Positions 22,816 through 32,807 of a stretch of 64,000 nucleotides of DNA are shown here, in pieces. A program made the translations under genes and the position numbers. The stretch lies in assembly GCA_963682025.1 (NCBI GenBank), contig OY821519.1:167274479-167338478 (forward strand). The letters run 5' to 3'. Every line of letters begins with the position of its first letter. Position 1 is the stretch's first letter. The notes below the pieces were generated by a model that was not told where the DNA came from, searched no databases, and worked only from the letters and a program-made list of their open reading frames with translations. The DNA comes from Cordilura impudica. Its lineage: Eukaryota > Arthropoda > Insecta > Diptera > Scathophagidae.

Positions 22816-22982
22816 GTAAATATAAATTTTTTCCATATATTTCGTGTATTTAAATTTTTGGTTGATGGGCGCGGCCACTAAATATTATCCGATCAGCCCC
22901 AAATTTTAAATTTAATGGTTTTAGACCAAAAGGATACAGAATCTGCCCGGCACTTCAAAATTTATTTTTAACGACCGGTCTA
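22816..22982 (-). repeat. Right long terminal inverted repeat of the hAT-like element
   Basis: This is the inverse copy of 19447-19625, with the same TAGACCGGTCG tip. Confidence 0.9.
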
Positions 22983-23579
22983 CTGTATATGCTCTTCTTC
23001 ACTATCTGAGGCGATGCAGATATCGTTAATGTACACAACAACAAAATCCAGGTCACGAAATATGTTATCCATATAGCGTTGAAAGGTTTGTCTCGCATTT
23101 CGGAGTCCAAACTTCATAGCATTAAATTGAAATAAATCAAATGGTGTTACTATAGCTGTTTTTCTCGGTCCTCCGGAACAATGGGTATCTTATGGTAAGC
23201 CCGATCCAAGTCAAGTGTGGTAAATATGGATTCGGTGTGTAGTCTATGAGATATGTCATGAATGTGAGGAATGGGTATCTATTTTGCTTTGCAACAGTGT
23301 TCAGACGACGGTAATCGCCACATGGGCGCCATTCCCCCGCTGTTTTCTTTGGGGCCATGTGCAGCGGGCTGGACCACTGACTGCTGCTCGGGCTGCACAT
23401 ACCCTGTTTTAGCATGTACTAAAATTCCCCTTTTTGCACGAGCCATCTTCTCCGGATTGAATCTCCTAGGCTATGAAAAAATGGGTGGCCCTTCGGTTAC
23501 GATGTGATCGTAAAAAGAATTGTTTTCAGACTTCAGTGTGTACATAAAAGGTTGTGCTAAATTTGTGTACTTGTCAAGT
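22983..23579 (-). pseudogene. Protease end and RT N-terminal half of the minus-strand gypsy element
   Basis: From 23579 downward the minus strand encodes the end of the protease-RT linker, then SSSQWSSPLHMAPKKTAGEW and CGDYRRLN (fingers). The palm follows, with two or more frame changes. At 23022-23033 the catalytic motif reads YIND instead of YIDD, so a metal-binding Asp is replaced by Asn (GAC to AAC). The enzyme is dead on several counts. Confidence 0.75.
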
Positions 23580-24003
23580 TGTAGCGTGATTTTATTCATA
23601 AGGTGGACGATAACTTTAGTTAGTCACTGATAAATGTATTTAGTTACGACTAAATGTCATCGTCCAAAATATAATTAAGTCCAAACACTTGCTGATACGA
23701 CAATTTACAATAAAGTTAACGCCCGTATTTTATATACGGAAATATTTACGTTTAATCAATTGTCGATACAGCGAATGTATTGAAAAATACATAGTCACGC
23801 CATACATCGCCTGTATGTATATATGTATGCTATATTTTGTTTATATAGGTATTTTTAATTTAATCTTAAAAAATGTATAATACAAGAAAGAAGTAAAAAT
23901 AAAAAAGATGCATTATTCATTATAGATTAATGATTAAACTATTAAAGTGACAAGCCGGTTGTTAATTAACTTTTAAATAAATTATTTAAATAAAAATTTT
24001 ATA
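23580..24003 (+). repeat. Second 412-like LTR
   Basis: It begins TGTAGCGTGATTTTATTC, as does the LTR at 14061, and shares the blocks GTCCAAAATAT and CAATTGTCGATACAG with it, but is clearly diverged. A primer-binding site follows directly, so this is a 5' LTR in + orientation. It interrupts the protease end of the minus-strand gypsy fragment. Confidence 0.8.
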
Positions 24004-24022
24004 TGGCGATCCTGCCAGGAGC
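24004..24022 (+). promoter_or_regulatory. Primer-binding site, tRNA-Arg-like
   Basis: TGGCGATCCTGCCAGGAGC directly follows the LTR. TGGCGA plus the following bases is the style of tRNA-Arg primer sites used by 412/mdg1 elements. The tRNA identity is inferred. Confidence 0.65.
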
Positions 24023-24335
24023 ACGTCATGGGAACGGAACCCTGTGAAAAAAAATAAGAATAGAAAGTGAAAAAAATAGGAATAATTTAATATTAAATTA
24101 ATTATCATTGGAAACGTTTCATGAACTAAAGTGTCGATATTAATAAAACTACAAAAATTTCATCATTTAAAAGCGTTCCGTGATCTTGACACTTGTATTT
24201 AAACTCTTGTTTAAAATAAACATTAAAAGGTTATTTAATATAAACATTAAAAAAAACTACCAAATAAATAAATTCTCTATACTTATATTTAAGCCTTTAT
24301 CCATAATAAATATTGATCATTACAAACAGAAAAAT
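24023..24335 (+). other. Leader of the second 412-like element, cut by a LINE
   Basis: AT-rich non-coding sequence downstream of the primer site, with no frame of note. It ends where the minus-strand LINE tail begins near 24335. The later part of this element is mostly lost; a 60-base pol block survives at 28841. Confidence 0.5.
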
Positions 24336-24384
24336 AAAAAATAAAAATAAAAAACATAGTAATGATAAATAATTATACGAAAGT

Positions 24385-27294
24385 TCATTTTGCTGAACAT
24401 AGGGCGTCAACGAATTCTTTCCATCTATTGCGATTTACGGCAAGTGCTTTGGCTTGGTTCCATGTTATGTTCACTAATTCACATTCACGTTGAGTAGTTC
24501 GTTGCCAGGTGTTACGAGGTCGACCGACTCGGCGTTGACCTTGGGGGTTCCAGTCTAAGGCAGATCTAGCAATATCATCACTTTGTCTCCGAAGTATGTG
24601 GCCTATCCAGGACCATTTACGTTTGCAAATTTCTGTTGCTATTGGTTGACAGTTGGATAGCGTGAGAAGTTGTTCGTTTGTTACCCAGTTGGGCCAAAAT
24701 ATTCCAAGAATTTGCTTTAGACAACGATTAACAAATGTTTGAAGTTTTCTTATTTGTTGTTGTGAAGTACCCCAAGTAGTACAGCCATACAATAATATTG
24801 ACATAACACTGCATTGAAATATTCGGAGTTTAGTTTTTCTAGAAATTTTATTTGATCTCCATACTTTAAATAAACTATGAAATTCAACTCTAGCTTTATT
24901 AATTCTATTATTTATATCATTTTCTGAGCCACCGTCGCTTGTAAGAATGCTTCCGAGGTAGCAGAAGGACACAACATCTTCGATATTCTCACCATTAAAT
25001 GTTAAGGGTGTATTTAAAGTGTTACCGATCCTTAGCAGTTTTGTCTTTTTAACATTGATTCTTAAACCAACCGCATCTGCATTTTGCGTGAGAACTTTGA
25101 GTTTGTCTTCTATATCAGAAAAACGGTGTGCCATTAAACACAAATCATCGGCATAGTCGATATCATTAAGGAATTCGTTTAAGTTCCAACGGATCCCACG
25201 CGGTGAATCTAAATTGGTCTTTTGCATAACACAATCCAGGAGAATTAGAAACAGAGTTGGCGATAAGACGCAGCCTTGCTTAACCCCACGGTTTGTTAGG
25301 AAAGGTTGGCTATCCTGACCGTTAAAACGCACAACGCAAGTTGAGTCATTGTAGAGTTCCTTAATAAGATTGATTATCTTTTCAGGGATACCCTTAAGAG
25401 CCAATGCATTCCATAGAGCGTTCCTAGACAGTGTATCGAATGCACGCTCGAAATCAACAAAAAGAAGATACAATTGTGAATTATGTTCAACAGATTGCTC
25501 AATGATGATACGTAGTGTGTTGATATGGTCCGCACAAGAGCGGTTTGGTCTAAATCCAGCTTGTTCTTTGCGGAGGAGAGGTTCTACCACCGGCATTATT
25601 CTACCCAAAATTAAAAGCGACATTACTTTACATATTGCGTTCTGTAGAGTAATACCTCTCCAGTTTTTGCATAACGTTAAGTCACCCTTTTTGGGGACAG
25701 TTATTACTACGCCTTTCTTCCAAGAACGAGGTATACAGTTTGTATCCCATGCTTCGCGTATAATTGGGGTTAAGGATTTGGCAAGTGTTGTTGCACCATA
25801 TTTTAGGAGTTCATCTGGGATGTCGTCACTACCGGAAGCTTTTTGGTTCCTCAGGTTCTCCAGGGTTTTTTGTACTTCATGTAAGGTTGGTGATGACGTT
25901 GATATTAGCCGGTTTGGATTGCGGCGTTCTACTAACGAAGGGGAGGAAGTTTCTTCAACATTTGCGAGTTCAGTTGAGAAATAATCCCGCCATCTTTCGA
26001 GCTGTTGGTCAATGGTACTTAGATCGTTTCCGTTTTGATCCTTTATTGATGACGTTGTGTTTAATTTTTTCCCGCTGAGGTGTTTTATGCCAGAATAGAC
26101 ATCCCGTAGATTGCCAGTATTTGCGGCTTTTTCCATATCTGAAGCAATATTATTATAGTAAGCTTTACAGTCTGCTCTTACCATTGATTTTACATTACGT
26201 GCAACCTGTCCATAGTCCTGTCTATATCTTTGTTTCTCCTCTGTTTCTTTTGCACGGTCAACTTTGTGTTTTAGCTGTTTTCTGACTTTGATCTGTTGCC
26301 ATGTTTGTTCACTCAGCCAAGGTTTGTGGTCGCGTTTACGAATACCAAGGACGGATTCTGCGCTATCCTTACAAATTTGTGCAATTTCTTGCCAAGGGAG
26401 ATGTCTATTTGGTTGCAGTTTGTTCTTCAGTAAATCCTCATAAGCCGACTGTGTTTGAGGATTTAGGAGACGAGGTAAGTTGTACTTTTTGCGCTTTGTA
26501 TAGCGCTTATGAGCTGCTGGGCGTAGTTTAAAAGTCCCAACTAAAAGTTGATGATCACTGTAAATATCTGCGCCACGACGGGTCTTAACATCCAGTAGGC
26601 AACCTAAAAATAATTTATTGATCAGTATGTGATCTATTTGGTTACGATATTGACCGTTTGGTGATTCCCATGTGTACTTGTGGATATCCTTGTGAGGGAA
26701 TTTGGTACCACCAATAAATAAACTGTGCCGTGCACAAAAATCAACCAAAAGCTCCCCATTGTTATTTCTCGTGGATCCTAAGCCATGAGCTCCCATGATC
26801 CTTTGAATGTTGTAGTTGTTACTTCCAACTTTAGCATTAAAATCGCCCAGGACTATTTTAATATCGCCCGATGGAATGGTGTTAACAGCTGCTTCAAGTT
26901 GGGAGTAAAACTCTTCTTTCGTTTTGTCATCATCTGGTTCGGTGGGCGCATAGCACTGAAGTACAGATATCTTCCTGTATTTGGAATTAAAACGAGCCTT
27001 TATTAGGCGGTCTGAAATGGGCACGTATTCAATGAGCGCCTGTTTTGCCATAGGTGACAAAAGCAAGCCAACACCGTTCATACGGTATCTATCGTTGCCA
27101 GAAAAAAGAAATAAATGGCCGGCTTCAAGCCGTTTAGAGCCCTTATTCAGCCATTTAATTTCACTCATACCGAGGATGTCCAGGTTATAAGAGACAAATT
27201 CATTATACACTTGCTCAAGTCTCGATGGAGAAGAGAGGGTTCTAACATTCCATGTTCCAATCATAATCCTTTGTTTAAAGCGGTAGGTCGTCAT
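24385..27294 (-). CDS. RTE-type endonuclease/reverse transcriptase, intact 969-aa ORF
   Basis: The N-terminal APE-type endonuclease (about residues 8-255) shows IGTWNVRTL, MSEIKW (metal-binding Glu), VLGDFNAKVG and YSDHQLLV (catalytic His). The RT (about 480-770) shows GFRPNRSCADH, FVDFERAFDTL, GVKQGCVLSP and YADD at residues 714-717 (25144-25155). The C-terminus has SWIGHILRR and QRRVGRPRNTW. The protein nicks target DNA and primes cDNA synthesis on the nick. The frame is open from ATG 27294 to the stop, and all the key motifs that I can check are present. The copy may be recently inserted and competent. Confidence 0.92.
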   Translation of the reverse strand: MTTYRFKQRIMIGTWNVRTLSSPSRLEQVYNEFVSYNLDILGMSEIKWLNKGSKRLEAGHLFLFSGNDRYRMNGVGLLLSPMAKQALIEYVPISDRLIKARFNSKYRKISVLQCYAPTEPDDDKTKEEFYSQLEAAVNTIPSGDIKIVLGDFNAKVGSNNYNIQRIMGAHGLGSTRNNNGELLVDFCARHSLFIGGTKFPHKDIHKYTWESPNGQYRNQIDHILINKLFLGCLLDVKTRRGADIYSDHQLLVGTFKLRPAAHKRYTKRKKYNLPRLLNPQTQSAYEDLLKNKLQPNRHLPWQEIAQICKDSAESVLGIRKRDHKPWLSEQTWQQIKVRKQLKHKVDRAKETEEKQRYRQDYGQVARNVKSMVRADCKAYYNNIASDMEKAANTGNLRDVYSGIKHLSGKKLNTTSSIKDQNGNDLSTIDQQLERWRDYFSTELANVEETSSPSLVERRNPNRLISTSSPTLHEVQKTLENLRNQKASGSDDIPDELLKYGATTLAKSLTPIIREAWDTNCIPRSWKKGVVITVPKKGDLTLCKNWRGITLQNAICKVMSLLILGRIMPVVEPLLRKEQAGFRPNRSCADHINTLRIIIEQSVEHNSQLYLLFVDFERAFDTLSRNALWNALALKGIPEKIINLIKELYNDSTCVVRFNGQDSQPFLTNRGVKQGCVLSPTLFLILLDCVMQKTNLDSPRGIRWNLNEFLNDIDYADDLCLMAHRFSDIEDKLKVLTQNADAVGLRINVKKTKLLRIGNTLNTPLTFNGENIEDVVSFCYLGSILTSDGGSENDINNRINKARVEFHSLFKVWRSNKISRKTKLRIFQCSVMSILLYGCTTWGTSQQQIRKLQTFVNRCLKQILGIFWPNWVTNEQLLTLSNCQPIATEICKRKWSWIGHILRRQSDDIARSALDWNPQGQRRVGRPRNTWQRTTQRECELVNITWNQAKALAVNRNRWKEFVDALCSAK

Positions 27295-27751
27295 CGATGA
27301 GGGAGAGTTATTATTTTCATTTGTTGACGTTTCTGTAATCGGGTTGTTTAAGACGATTGACTGATTGGGCCAAAGCGTCCGATCCTAGCGTTGGGGCTGC
27401 CAACAACTTCTAGGCAGGTGCGCCGTCTAAACGGCATATAAACAGTTGAGCTTCAGTGACTAATTGGGACATCGTCCGCCACCTAGTTACCTGAGACGCA
27501 TTGGTGTTACCATGCCGGTCAGGCTACTCAAAACTGTCGCCTTCTCACGTTAGCTATCGACAGACGGGAGTCTGAGTGACATTACCAGGGGATACTTGGT
27601 CTAAAACCGGAAGTGTGAGTTGCTTGGGAATTTCAACAAATGAATCACTTCTGGCCATTCCCAAGTGAATGGCAATCAGAAAGCTTTCCACATCTGCGAA
27701 AGACCCCAACCCCCCTAAAACAATAAAAAACAGTAATAAAAAAACATCGCC

Positions 27752-27895
27752 AGCAAAATGAAGTGCTTTATCCTCCAACAACAACGGCGCCCACAGCTAT
27801 GCCTGAAATAGCAGCAGCAAAAATAGTAGCAACAAAATGAAGTGTTTTATCCTGCAACCACAACAGCGGCCACAACTATGCCCGCAACAATATCA
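27752..27895 (+). repeat. 80-bp degenerate tandem repeat in the LINE 5' region
   Basis: AAAATGAAGTG(C/T)TTTATCCT and the following CAACAACAGCGGC-like stretch occur near 27755 and again near 27835. Such 5' monomers may carry promoter activity in LINEs; here that is only a possibility. Confidence 0.65.
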
Positions 27896-27949
27896 ACATC
27901 TTTATAGTATTTATAGTTTTAATTTTAAAGTTTTTATAACTTGTAAACA

Positions 27950-28299
27950 AGGAAGGTCGCGGCCACAAGTGCTGCAATCAACCTGAATTTTTTCCCCAAT
28001 AAATATAATATTCCTTTTTTTTAAATAATATTAATTAGTAGCTTATTTCAAAATTAATTTTTTTGTAAACTTCTGTTTTGTTTTGAGAAGAATTACGTCG
28101 TTATAAGCGACCATACTTTAATATAAGTTTAAGTTTATTGTAATTTTTTTCTCTTATCAAATTTTATACATTATACTTAAAATAATAGTTAAATTCCTTT
28201 CATTAAATATTTATAATTTTAAATATTCATAATATTTATAAAGATAAGGAGATAATATAATAAATTTTGATAAGAAATTTTGAAATTTTGAGAATAGAA

Positions 28300-28345
<46 letters not shown>

Positions 28346-28840
28346 GGAGTATGATAATTATAAGAAGAAGGAACAGACTTTTAAATTTGACATTTTTTTA
28401 AGGAAACTACTTTATTACATTGAAATTTATACAAGAATAAAAAACAATAAATAATAAAAAAAAATTTTTTTTATTCGCTTTTATATGAATAATAGAATTG
28501 TTACAATTATATTTTTTTTGTCACTTGGTCAATCTAAAGGTAAAGGACGATAGTTAATTTGAATCGAGTGAAAACCAAAAAGGGAGAAATAACTATTTAT
28601 TGCAGATTTTGGGAATTTTTCGAACAACACATTAATTCCTTCTTTCAAAGATAAACCACCCCCTGGATCACAAACTCAATTAGACTATCCACAACATGGG
28701 TCCGAAATAGGAATAGAAGGAAGAACTAAGGGGCTATAAGTCGCCCAGAGCACAGTGAAATGTACTTCTGGCATTTTACATATATATAAAATGAGAATAA
28801 GATTGAAGGAAATGGAATAAAATTAATAGAAAGGGCCTTG
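27950..28840. other. AT-rich stretch without a recognisable gene
   Basis: It contains a (TA)n run at about 28302-28340 and scattered poly-T runs. No ORF or RNA gene could be supported. It may include decayed 412-like internal sequence, as it lies between that element's leader and a 412-like pol fragment. Confidence 0.55.
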
Positions 28841-28905
28841 ATGCTAAAGGGAAAATCGACTTAGGACAATTGTTCCCCAGGTTAGATCTACTAACCGGCA
28901 TCAGA
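28841..28905 (+). pseudogene. Short 412-like pol relic
   Basis: GCTAAAGGGAAAAT(C/T)GACTT and the next 45 bases match 11949-12010 (the RNase H-integrase connector of the large 412-like element) with few changes, reading AKGKIDLGQLFPRL. Similarity fades on both sides. Bases 28906-29264 show no gene. Confidence 0.6.
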
Positions 28906-29264
28906 GATTATAAAGAGAATGAGAATGAAATTAATAGAAATGGAATAGAATTGATTAGAAAGGCCTGTACCCGTGTTCCGTATTATATGTGAAAAGTTCT
29001 CACATCGAAAAAGTATGAAACAAAAAATCCCACTGTTTCTCGATTTGTGAGTAAAAACTGTGTCTGTATTTTAATGTGAAAAGTTACAACACTGGTTACG
29101 TTCTTATTGGAATATTCTAATATTCTTGGAATATTCTTTTATTTACTAATTAAAATAAATAAAGATAACGTAACAAAAAGAATCAAATTTTATGTAATAT
29201 GTATGTATATTCAATAGACATCACAATAAATTAAATTATATGTACATACATTCAATATATAGAA

Positions 29265-29598
29265 TTATGCTACATTAAATATTACTCCAGATTCTGGTGT
29301 AACCGAATCAACATCAACAGCTTCCATCGTTGTAATGGCCAGAATTTGGTCTTCAAAAGAGCTTAACTCGGGGGGTACGTTCTTGAAAGATCCACCATCG
29401 ATTTTGTTCATGACGCTTCTCGAATATTGCTTCTTAACTCCAGATTTTAAGTCAAGCCAACACTATGAGAAAAAAAATTCATAATCTTCTCAATCAATAC
29501 GAAACAAATTTTAACCTACCTCTCTCCACTGCACCACGGATTTAACGTTGCCTCCCATGGGATTTAACGATACTATGAGCGCTTCCTACTTCGGAACA
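29265..29598 (-). pseudogene. Myb/SANT-like (zeste-type) DNA-binding protein, C-terminal exons
   Basis: On the minus strand an exon piece (29598-29520) reads up to SVVQWRE and ends at a GTAGGT donor. After an intron with a TTTTCTCATAG acceptor, the second exon (29462-29265) continues in phase with CWLDLKSGVKK, then IDGGSFKNVPPELSSFEDQI, and ends at a TAA. The QWxxCWxDLKxxVKK pattern followed by a Pro-rich stretch and ExxI is typical of the Myb/SANT-like domain found in zeste-type and Harbinger-associated proteins. The N-terminal part is missing, because the sequence runs straight into the fold-back arm at 29599. It binds DNA in known relatives; here it is a fragment. Confidence 0.6.
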
Positions 29599-30272
29599 AG
29601 TCTACTTTAGTGGCTATACCCCGATTTTTTTAATTTTTTGGAGGGGATAGGGGCTTTTGGTGTGATTTAGGAGAAATATTTTTTTTGCGGTCGAGCCTAT
29701 TTTCGGAGTTATGGACCGACAAAGCTTTGACCTTGATTTGTATATAACTTTGTTTCTTATTATCGGATTTCAGCAGTATATATATCATTGGAAAGCTTAC
29801 TTGAGGGCCTTTCATTTGGTATTTCAAAAATCCCTTAACTCATTATGAACCTATTGATTTTTTTTTTATTTTTTTACAACTTTTTTTTCGAAACGTCCCA
29901 TTATCTCATAAAATGATCTATATAATGTTGGTATCTACAACAACTGAATGAAAGCTGGCTCCACTAGCTTTATTTCGATGTTTTCGTAATTTTCGTAATG
30001 GGTTAATTTCGCCAAAAAATTAATAAAAAGATTAGGTAAAATCCCTAATATCTCCGGTCCTGAAAGGGCTAAGAGGTCAAAACTTACATCGAATTAAGTG
30101 GACCCAGCTGTTATTCAGTTGTTGTAAATACAAACATTATATTGATCATTTAATGATATAATGGGACCTTTTGGAAAAAAAAATGTTAAAACATACAAAA
30201 AAAATAATAGGTTCATAATGGGTTAATGGATTTCGAATTTCGAAATACCAAATGAAGTAGGCTTTCCAATAA
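29599..30272. repeat. Fold-back repeat: full left arm, centre and inner part of right arm
   Basis: 29599-29964 is the left arm. Its inner 175 bases (29787-29964) are inverted at 30098-30272 and its outer 180 bases (29599-29779) are inverted at 38541-38720. A centre of 133 bases (29965-30097) separates the arms. Shared phrases include AGGAGAAATATTTTTTTTGC and GGTCCATAACTC in the outer arm, and AACCCATTATGAACC in the inner arm. The right arm was split by an 8.3-kb insertion. It could be a MITE-like or Foldback-type element, and its family is unknown. Confidence 0.82.
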
Positions 30273-30733
30273 TTATTTTATAATGAATGATCGCCATATA
30301 ATGAATGTTGGTTGTAGGGAAAAAATAGAAACAAGTTTTGGTGTTTGTTGTTTGATAATCAAAATACAATTATTGATTGCCTTTATTTTATACATAGCCC
30401 TGCGTATAAAAAGCTTATGAGAAGTTTCACATATGTCTAGAACTAAAGAGAATTTATTTCGGTTCTCTTAATAATTTATAAAACTATAAGAGATGTATTA
30501 ACATACTCTCTATAAATCTATAATTATAATTTAATAACATGTTCATTTGGGTGTGGCTTCACTCACTATATATTCTCTTGGTTTATCAGTAGTGTTCAAC
30601 TTCGCTCTCATTTCTGTTATCGTCATTAAATGCAAGCGCAGTTGAATTCCAATGCGTCCATTGACCAACGTAGCAGGTGTTTGTGGCTCGTGCTGATGGA
30701 TTGAGCAGCACCCAAAAATACATCGTATGCAAG
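30273..30733. other. Unassigned 460 bases between the fold-back arm and the errantivirus LTR
   Basis: This piece belongs neither to the fold-back arm nor to the LTR. A minus-strand frame of 71 aa (30543-30758) covers part of it, but I see no domain and it runs into the LTR, so I do not call a gene. Confidence 0.5.
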
Positions 30734-31310
30734 TAAACGATTGTGGTTGTGGATGCAAAATAGAACTAACTTCTTTATTGAGTATTTGTTTCTTTTATAT
30801 AAAAATTTACTTAAGTTTACATTACAATTGATTTTTTATAAACAGTTAGGTTTTGCTTAAATATTGTTGTGTTGTTTTGTTGTTGTATATTTTGTGTCAG
30901 CTGGAATGGTGTTGGTAACAATTTTGTTTATTGATTTTTTATAACTTATTTAGGTTTTGCTTACTTAATAAATATTATTGGTGTCGTCAATTAAACTATG
31001 TTGTGTTGTTTTGTGGTTGTGTATTTTGTGTCAGCTAGAATGGTGTTGGTAACAATTTTGGTTATTTATTTTTTATAACTTAATTTTAATAAATATTATT
31101 GGTGTCGTTAATTGAACTATGTTGTGTTTGTTTTGTTGTTGTGTATTTTGTGTCAGCTAGAATTGAATGGTGTTGGTTACTGAACTCTGTTGTGTTCAAT
31201 TGTTGTTGTGTAGTTTGAGTCAGCTGGAATTAAATGGTGCCGGTAACTGAACTCTGTTCAGTTTCAATTTAAGTGCAAATTATTAGGAGTATTCACTGAA
31301 TGCGTTAACT
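30734..31310 (-). repeat. 3' LTR of the minus-strand errantivirus
   Basis: The 577-bp repeat contains three to four degenerate tandem units, each with TTGTGTCAGCT(A/G)GAAT, at about 30893, 31027, 31149 and 31217. The polypurine tract AAAAAGGGGGG (minus strand, 31311-31321) precedes it. Confidence 0.88.
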
Positions 31311-31364
31311 CCCCCCTTTTTAAGTATCAGCGTCTCGCTGATTGATAAAAACACGTTTTAAATT

Positions 31365-32793
31365 CTATGGGTAATTTATTTTGATTTCAGGGAAATCAAT
31401 TGGAGAAGGAATTATCAATGTCCCCTGACGATTCTTACATTTAGAGTACATTTGGACTGTAAATATAATTGAAAGTCCTACAATGAGTATTAAGAAGTTG
31501 GAACTGATAGAAACAAGGGCTTTGTAAGAAAGGTCCTTAATTTGTTTAATATTTCCAAGATGAAGATGGTGGAGGTATTGCAAGTCGAGCTTAATCTCTT
31601 TTTCTGTTATATTGTGTCGTAATAATGGCGGAAGTATGTGAAAAGATGTTGTTTGCCAGTTTGAATAGCTAGTCTTGTTCAGAGTTATAGTTTCGTTAAG
31701 GAAATTTACAATAAATGTGCCATTTAGTAGTTGTGAGCTGTTACCAAAAGTTAGGTTTCCTAAGTAATTTGATAGAAAGATTGTTCCCTCTGATATAAAC
31801 TCGATAATTTGGTGATCCTCAATTTGATATTCACAGGTTGCTCTTCCAATATTTAGGATTCCAGCTATACAATGATCTGCGTCTAGTTTTTCTATTTGAT
31901 GTTGCTTGCATATTTTAATATCGTCAATTTCCAAGCATTTATTTTTGATTCCATATTTCTCAGTTTTGGATATTAACATATTAGTAAATTCAAGGTGAAT
32001 TTTCTTCCCATTTATTACCGTTGAACGTAAGAGTACGTTGTTAAACGATGCCTCCTCTGTTTGGGGAAGAGAAATAATGTACAAAAGAAGTGAATCTTTT
32101 ACGACCATTGAGGGTTCCGCAAATTGGAGCGCTTGTATCTCATTTTTATATGGAAGTGTTTCCGTTTGTGAAAGTATGTTCTGTACATCTCCTTTATTCA
32201 ATATTTCTGAATGTACAATTCCATTTTTTGCTAGCTGACTTGCCATAATGATTTGTGCTATTTCATCTTTAATTAAGTTTATTAAAAAGTATTTGAGCAT
32301 ATCTGTGGTCGTCATCAGCATTCCTTTCTTTAACTACCGTATTGTAATTTTCTAACAAGTTATTAATTGTTCTTATCAAATACTGGTTTATGGTGAACTG
32401 TTTATTATTGTTTCTGACTACATCTTTAGTTGTGCTCAGAATTTTATCCCAATCTGTAGCGTCTGGAATTCCCGCGATCCACTTCCAGGCAGATCCAATC
32501 CAATTTATGGATCTTTTACCTCGTGTAGGGTTTCTTGGATGGAGTTGATCCAGTAGATTCTCTATTTTGTGAAGTTGATGTTCCAATTGTGAATCCATTG
32601 TAGCTGTTCTCTTTGGATTGAAGTGGATTACCGATTTTACGTCTAAAACTGCTTGCTCATATTCCTTTAAGTTTATTGTGTGGATTATTCTATAGTTTCC
32701 TTTGGATATTTTCCCAATACCTTGCTTGATGGTTATCAGCGGACTGCTGTACTCGTAGATGTCAACGGTGGCATTTGCCCAGTGGGACAACAA
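31365..32793 (-). pseudogene. Envelope-like gene of the minus-strand errantivirus, one frameshift
   Basis: Two overlapping frames, 32793-32269 and 32321-31365, cover a retroviral-type envelope. The first holds the surface part and an RGKR furin-type site at 32512-32523, followed by a Trp/Gly/Ile-rich fusion-peptide-like stretch. The second holds a long ectodomain with several N-x-T/S sites and a hydrophobic membrane anchor near its end (SNFLILIVGLSIIFTVQMY), then a short basic tail. Errantivirus envelopes mediate membrane fusion in insect gonad tissue. A splice-acceptor-like TTTTCAG lies just upstream of the start. No signal peptide is evident in the first frame. The frame break in 32269-32321 disables this copy. 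Confidence 0.85.
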
Positions 32794-32807
32794 TCTGAAA
32801 AGGATAA

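Larger units (their letters stand above)
19447..22982 (-). mobile_element. hAT-like DNA transposon with long terminal inverted repeats
   Basis: The 3,536-bp element begins TAGACCGGTCG and ends with its inverse. It is flanked by a perfect 8-bp duplication CTGTATAT at 19439-19446 and 22983-22990. The inverted repeats are unusually long, about 170-180 bp. An 8-bp TSD and an RNase-H-like transposase with hAT-type motifs support hAT or a close relative. The single gene is on the minus strand and appears fully open, so this is the best candidate for a recently active DNA transposon here. Confidence 0.85.
14521..23579 (-). mobile_element. CsRn1/Kabuki-like Ty3/gypsy fragment on the minus strand, split by two DNA transposons
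   Basis: Three host segments (about 14521-14650, 18431-19438 and 22983-23579) read on the minus strand as consecutive parts of one pol: end of protease, RT, RNase H, integrase zinc finger and start of the integrase core. The two breaks are exactly filled by transposons with clean TSDs. The RT phrase GEWRPCGDYRRLN points to the CsRn1/Kabuki group, an inference from motif style. Both ends are truncated by 412-like LTRs. No LTR of its own was found. Confidence 0.8.
24335..27950 (-). mobile_element. Near full-length RTE-type LINE on the minus strand
   Basis: A single long ORF is preceded by a 5' region of about 650 bases containing an 80-bp degenerate tandem repeat. It is followed by a short 3' end with an ATTTTT-rich tail. 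Single-ORF structure, an APE endonuclease plus RT, a short 3' end and no RNase H are RTE-like. I could not define a TSD, so both borders are approximate. Confidence 0.82.

Noticed and set aside
25370..26078. Plus-strand frames of 204 and 104 aa
   Set aside because: They are antisense shadows of the intact LINE ORF.
27295..27950. Separate host gene in the GC-richer stretch upstream of the LINE ORF
   Set aside because: No long frame is present; position and tandem repeats fit the 5' region of the LINE.
30543..30758. 71-aa minus-strand frame with several Cys and His
   Set aside because: The Cys/His spacing fits no finger I know, and the frame runs into the LTR.
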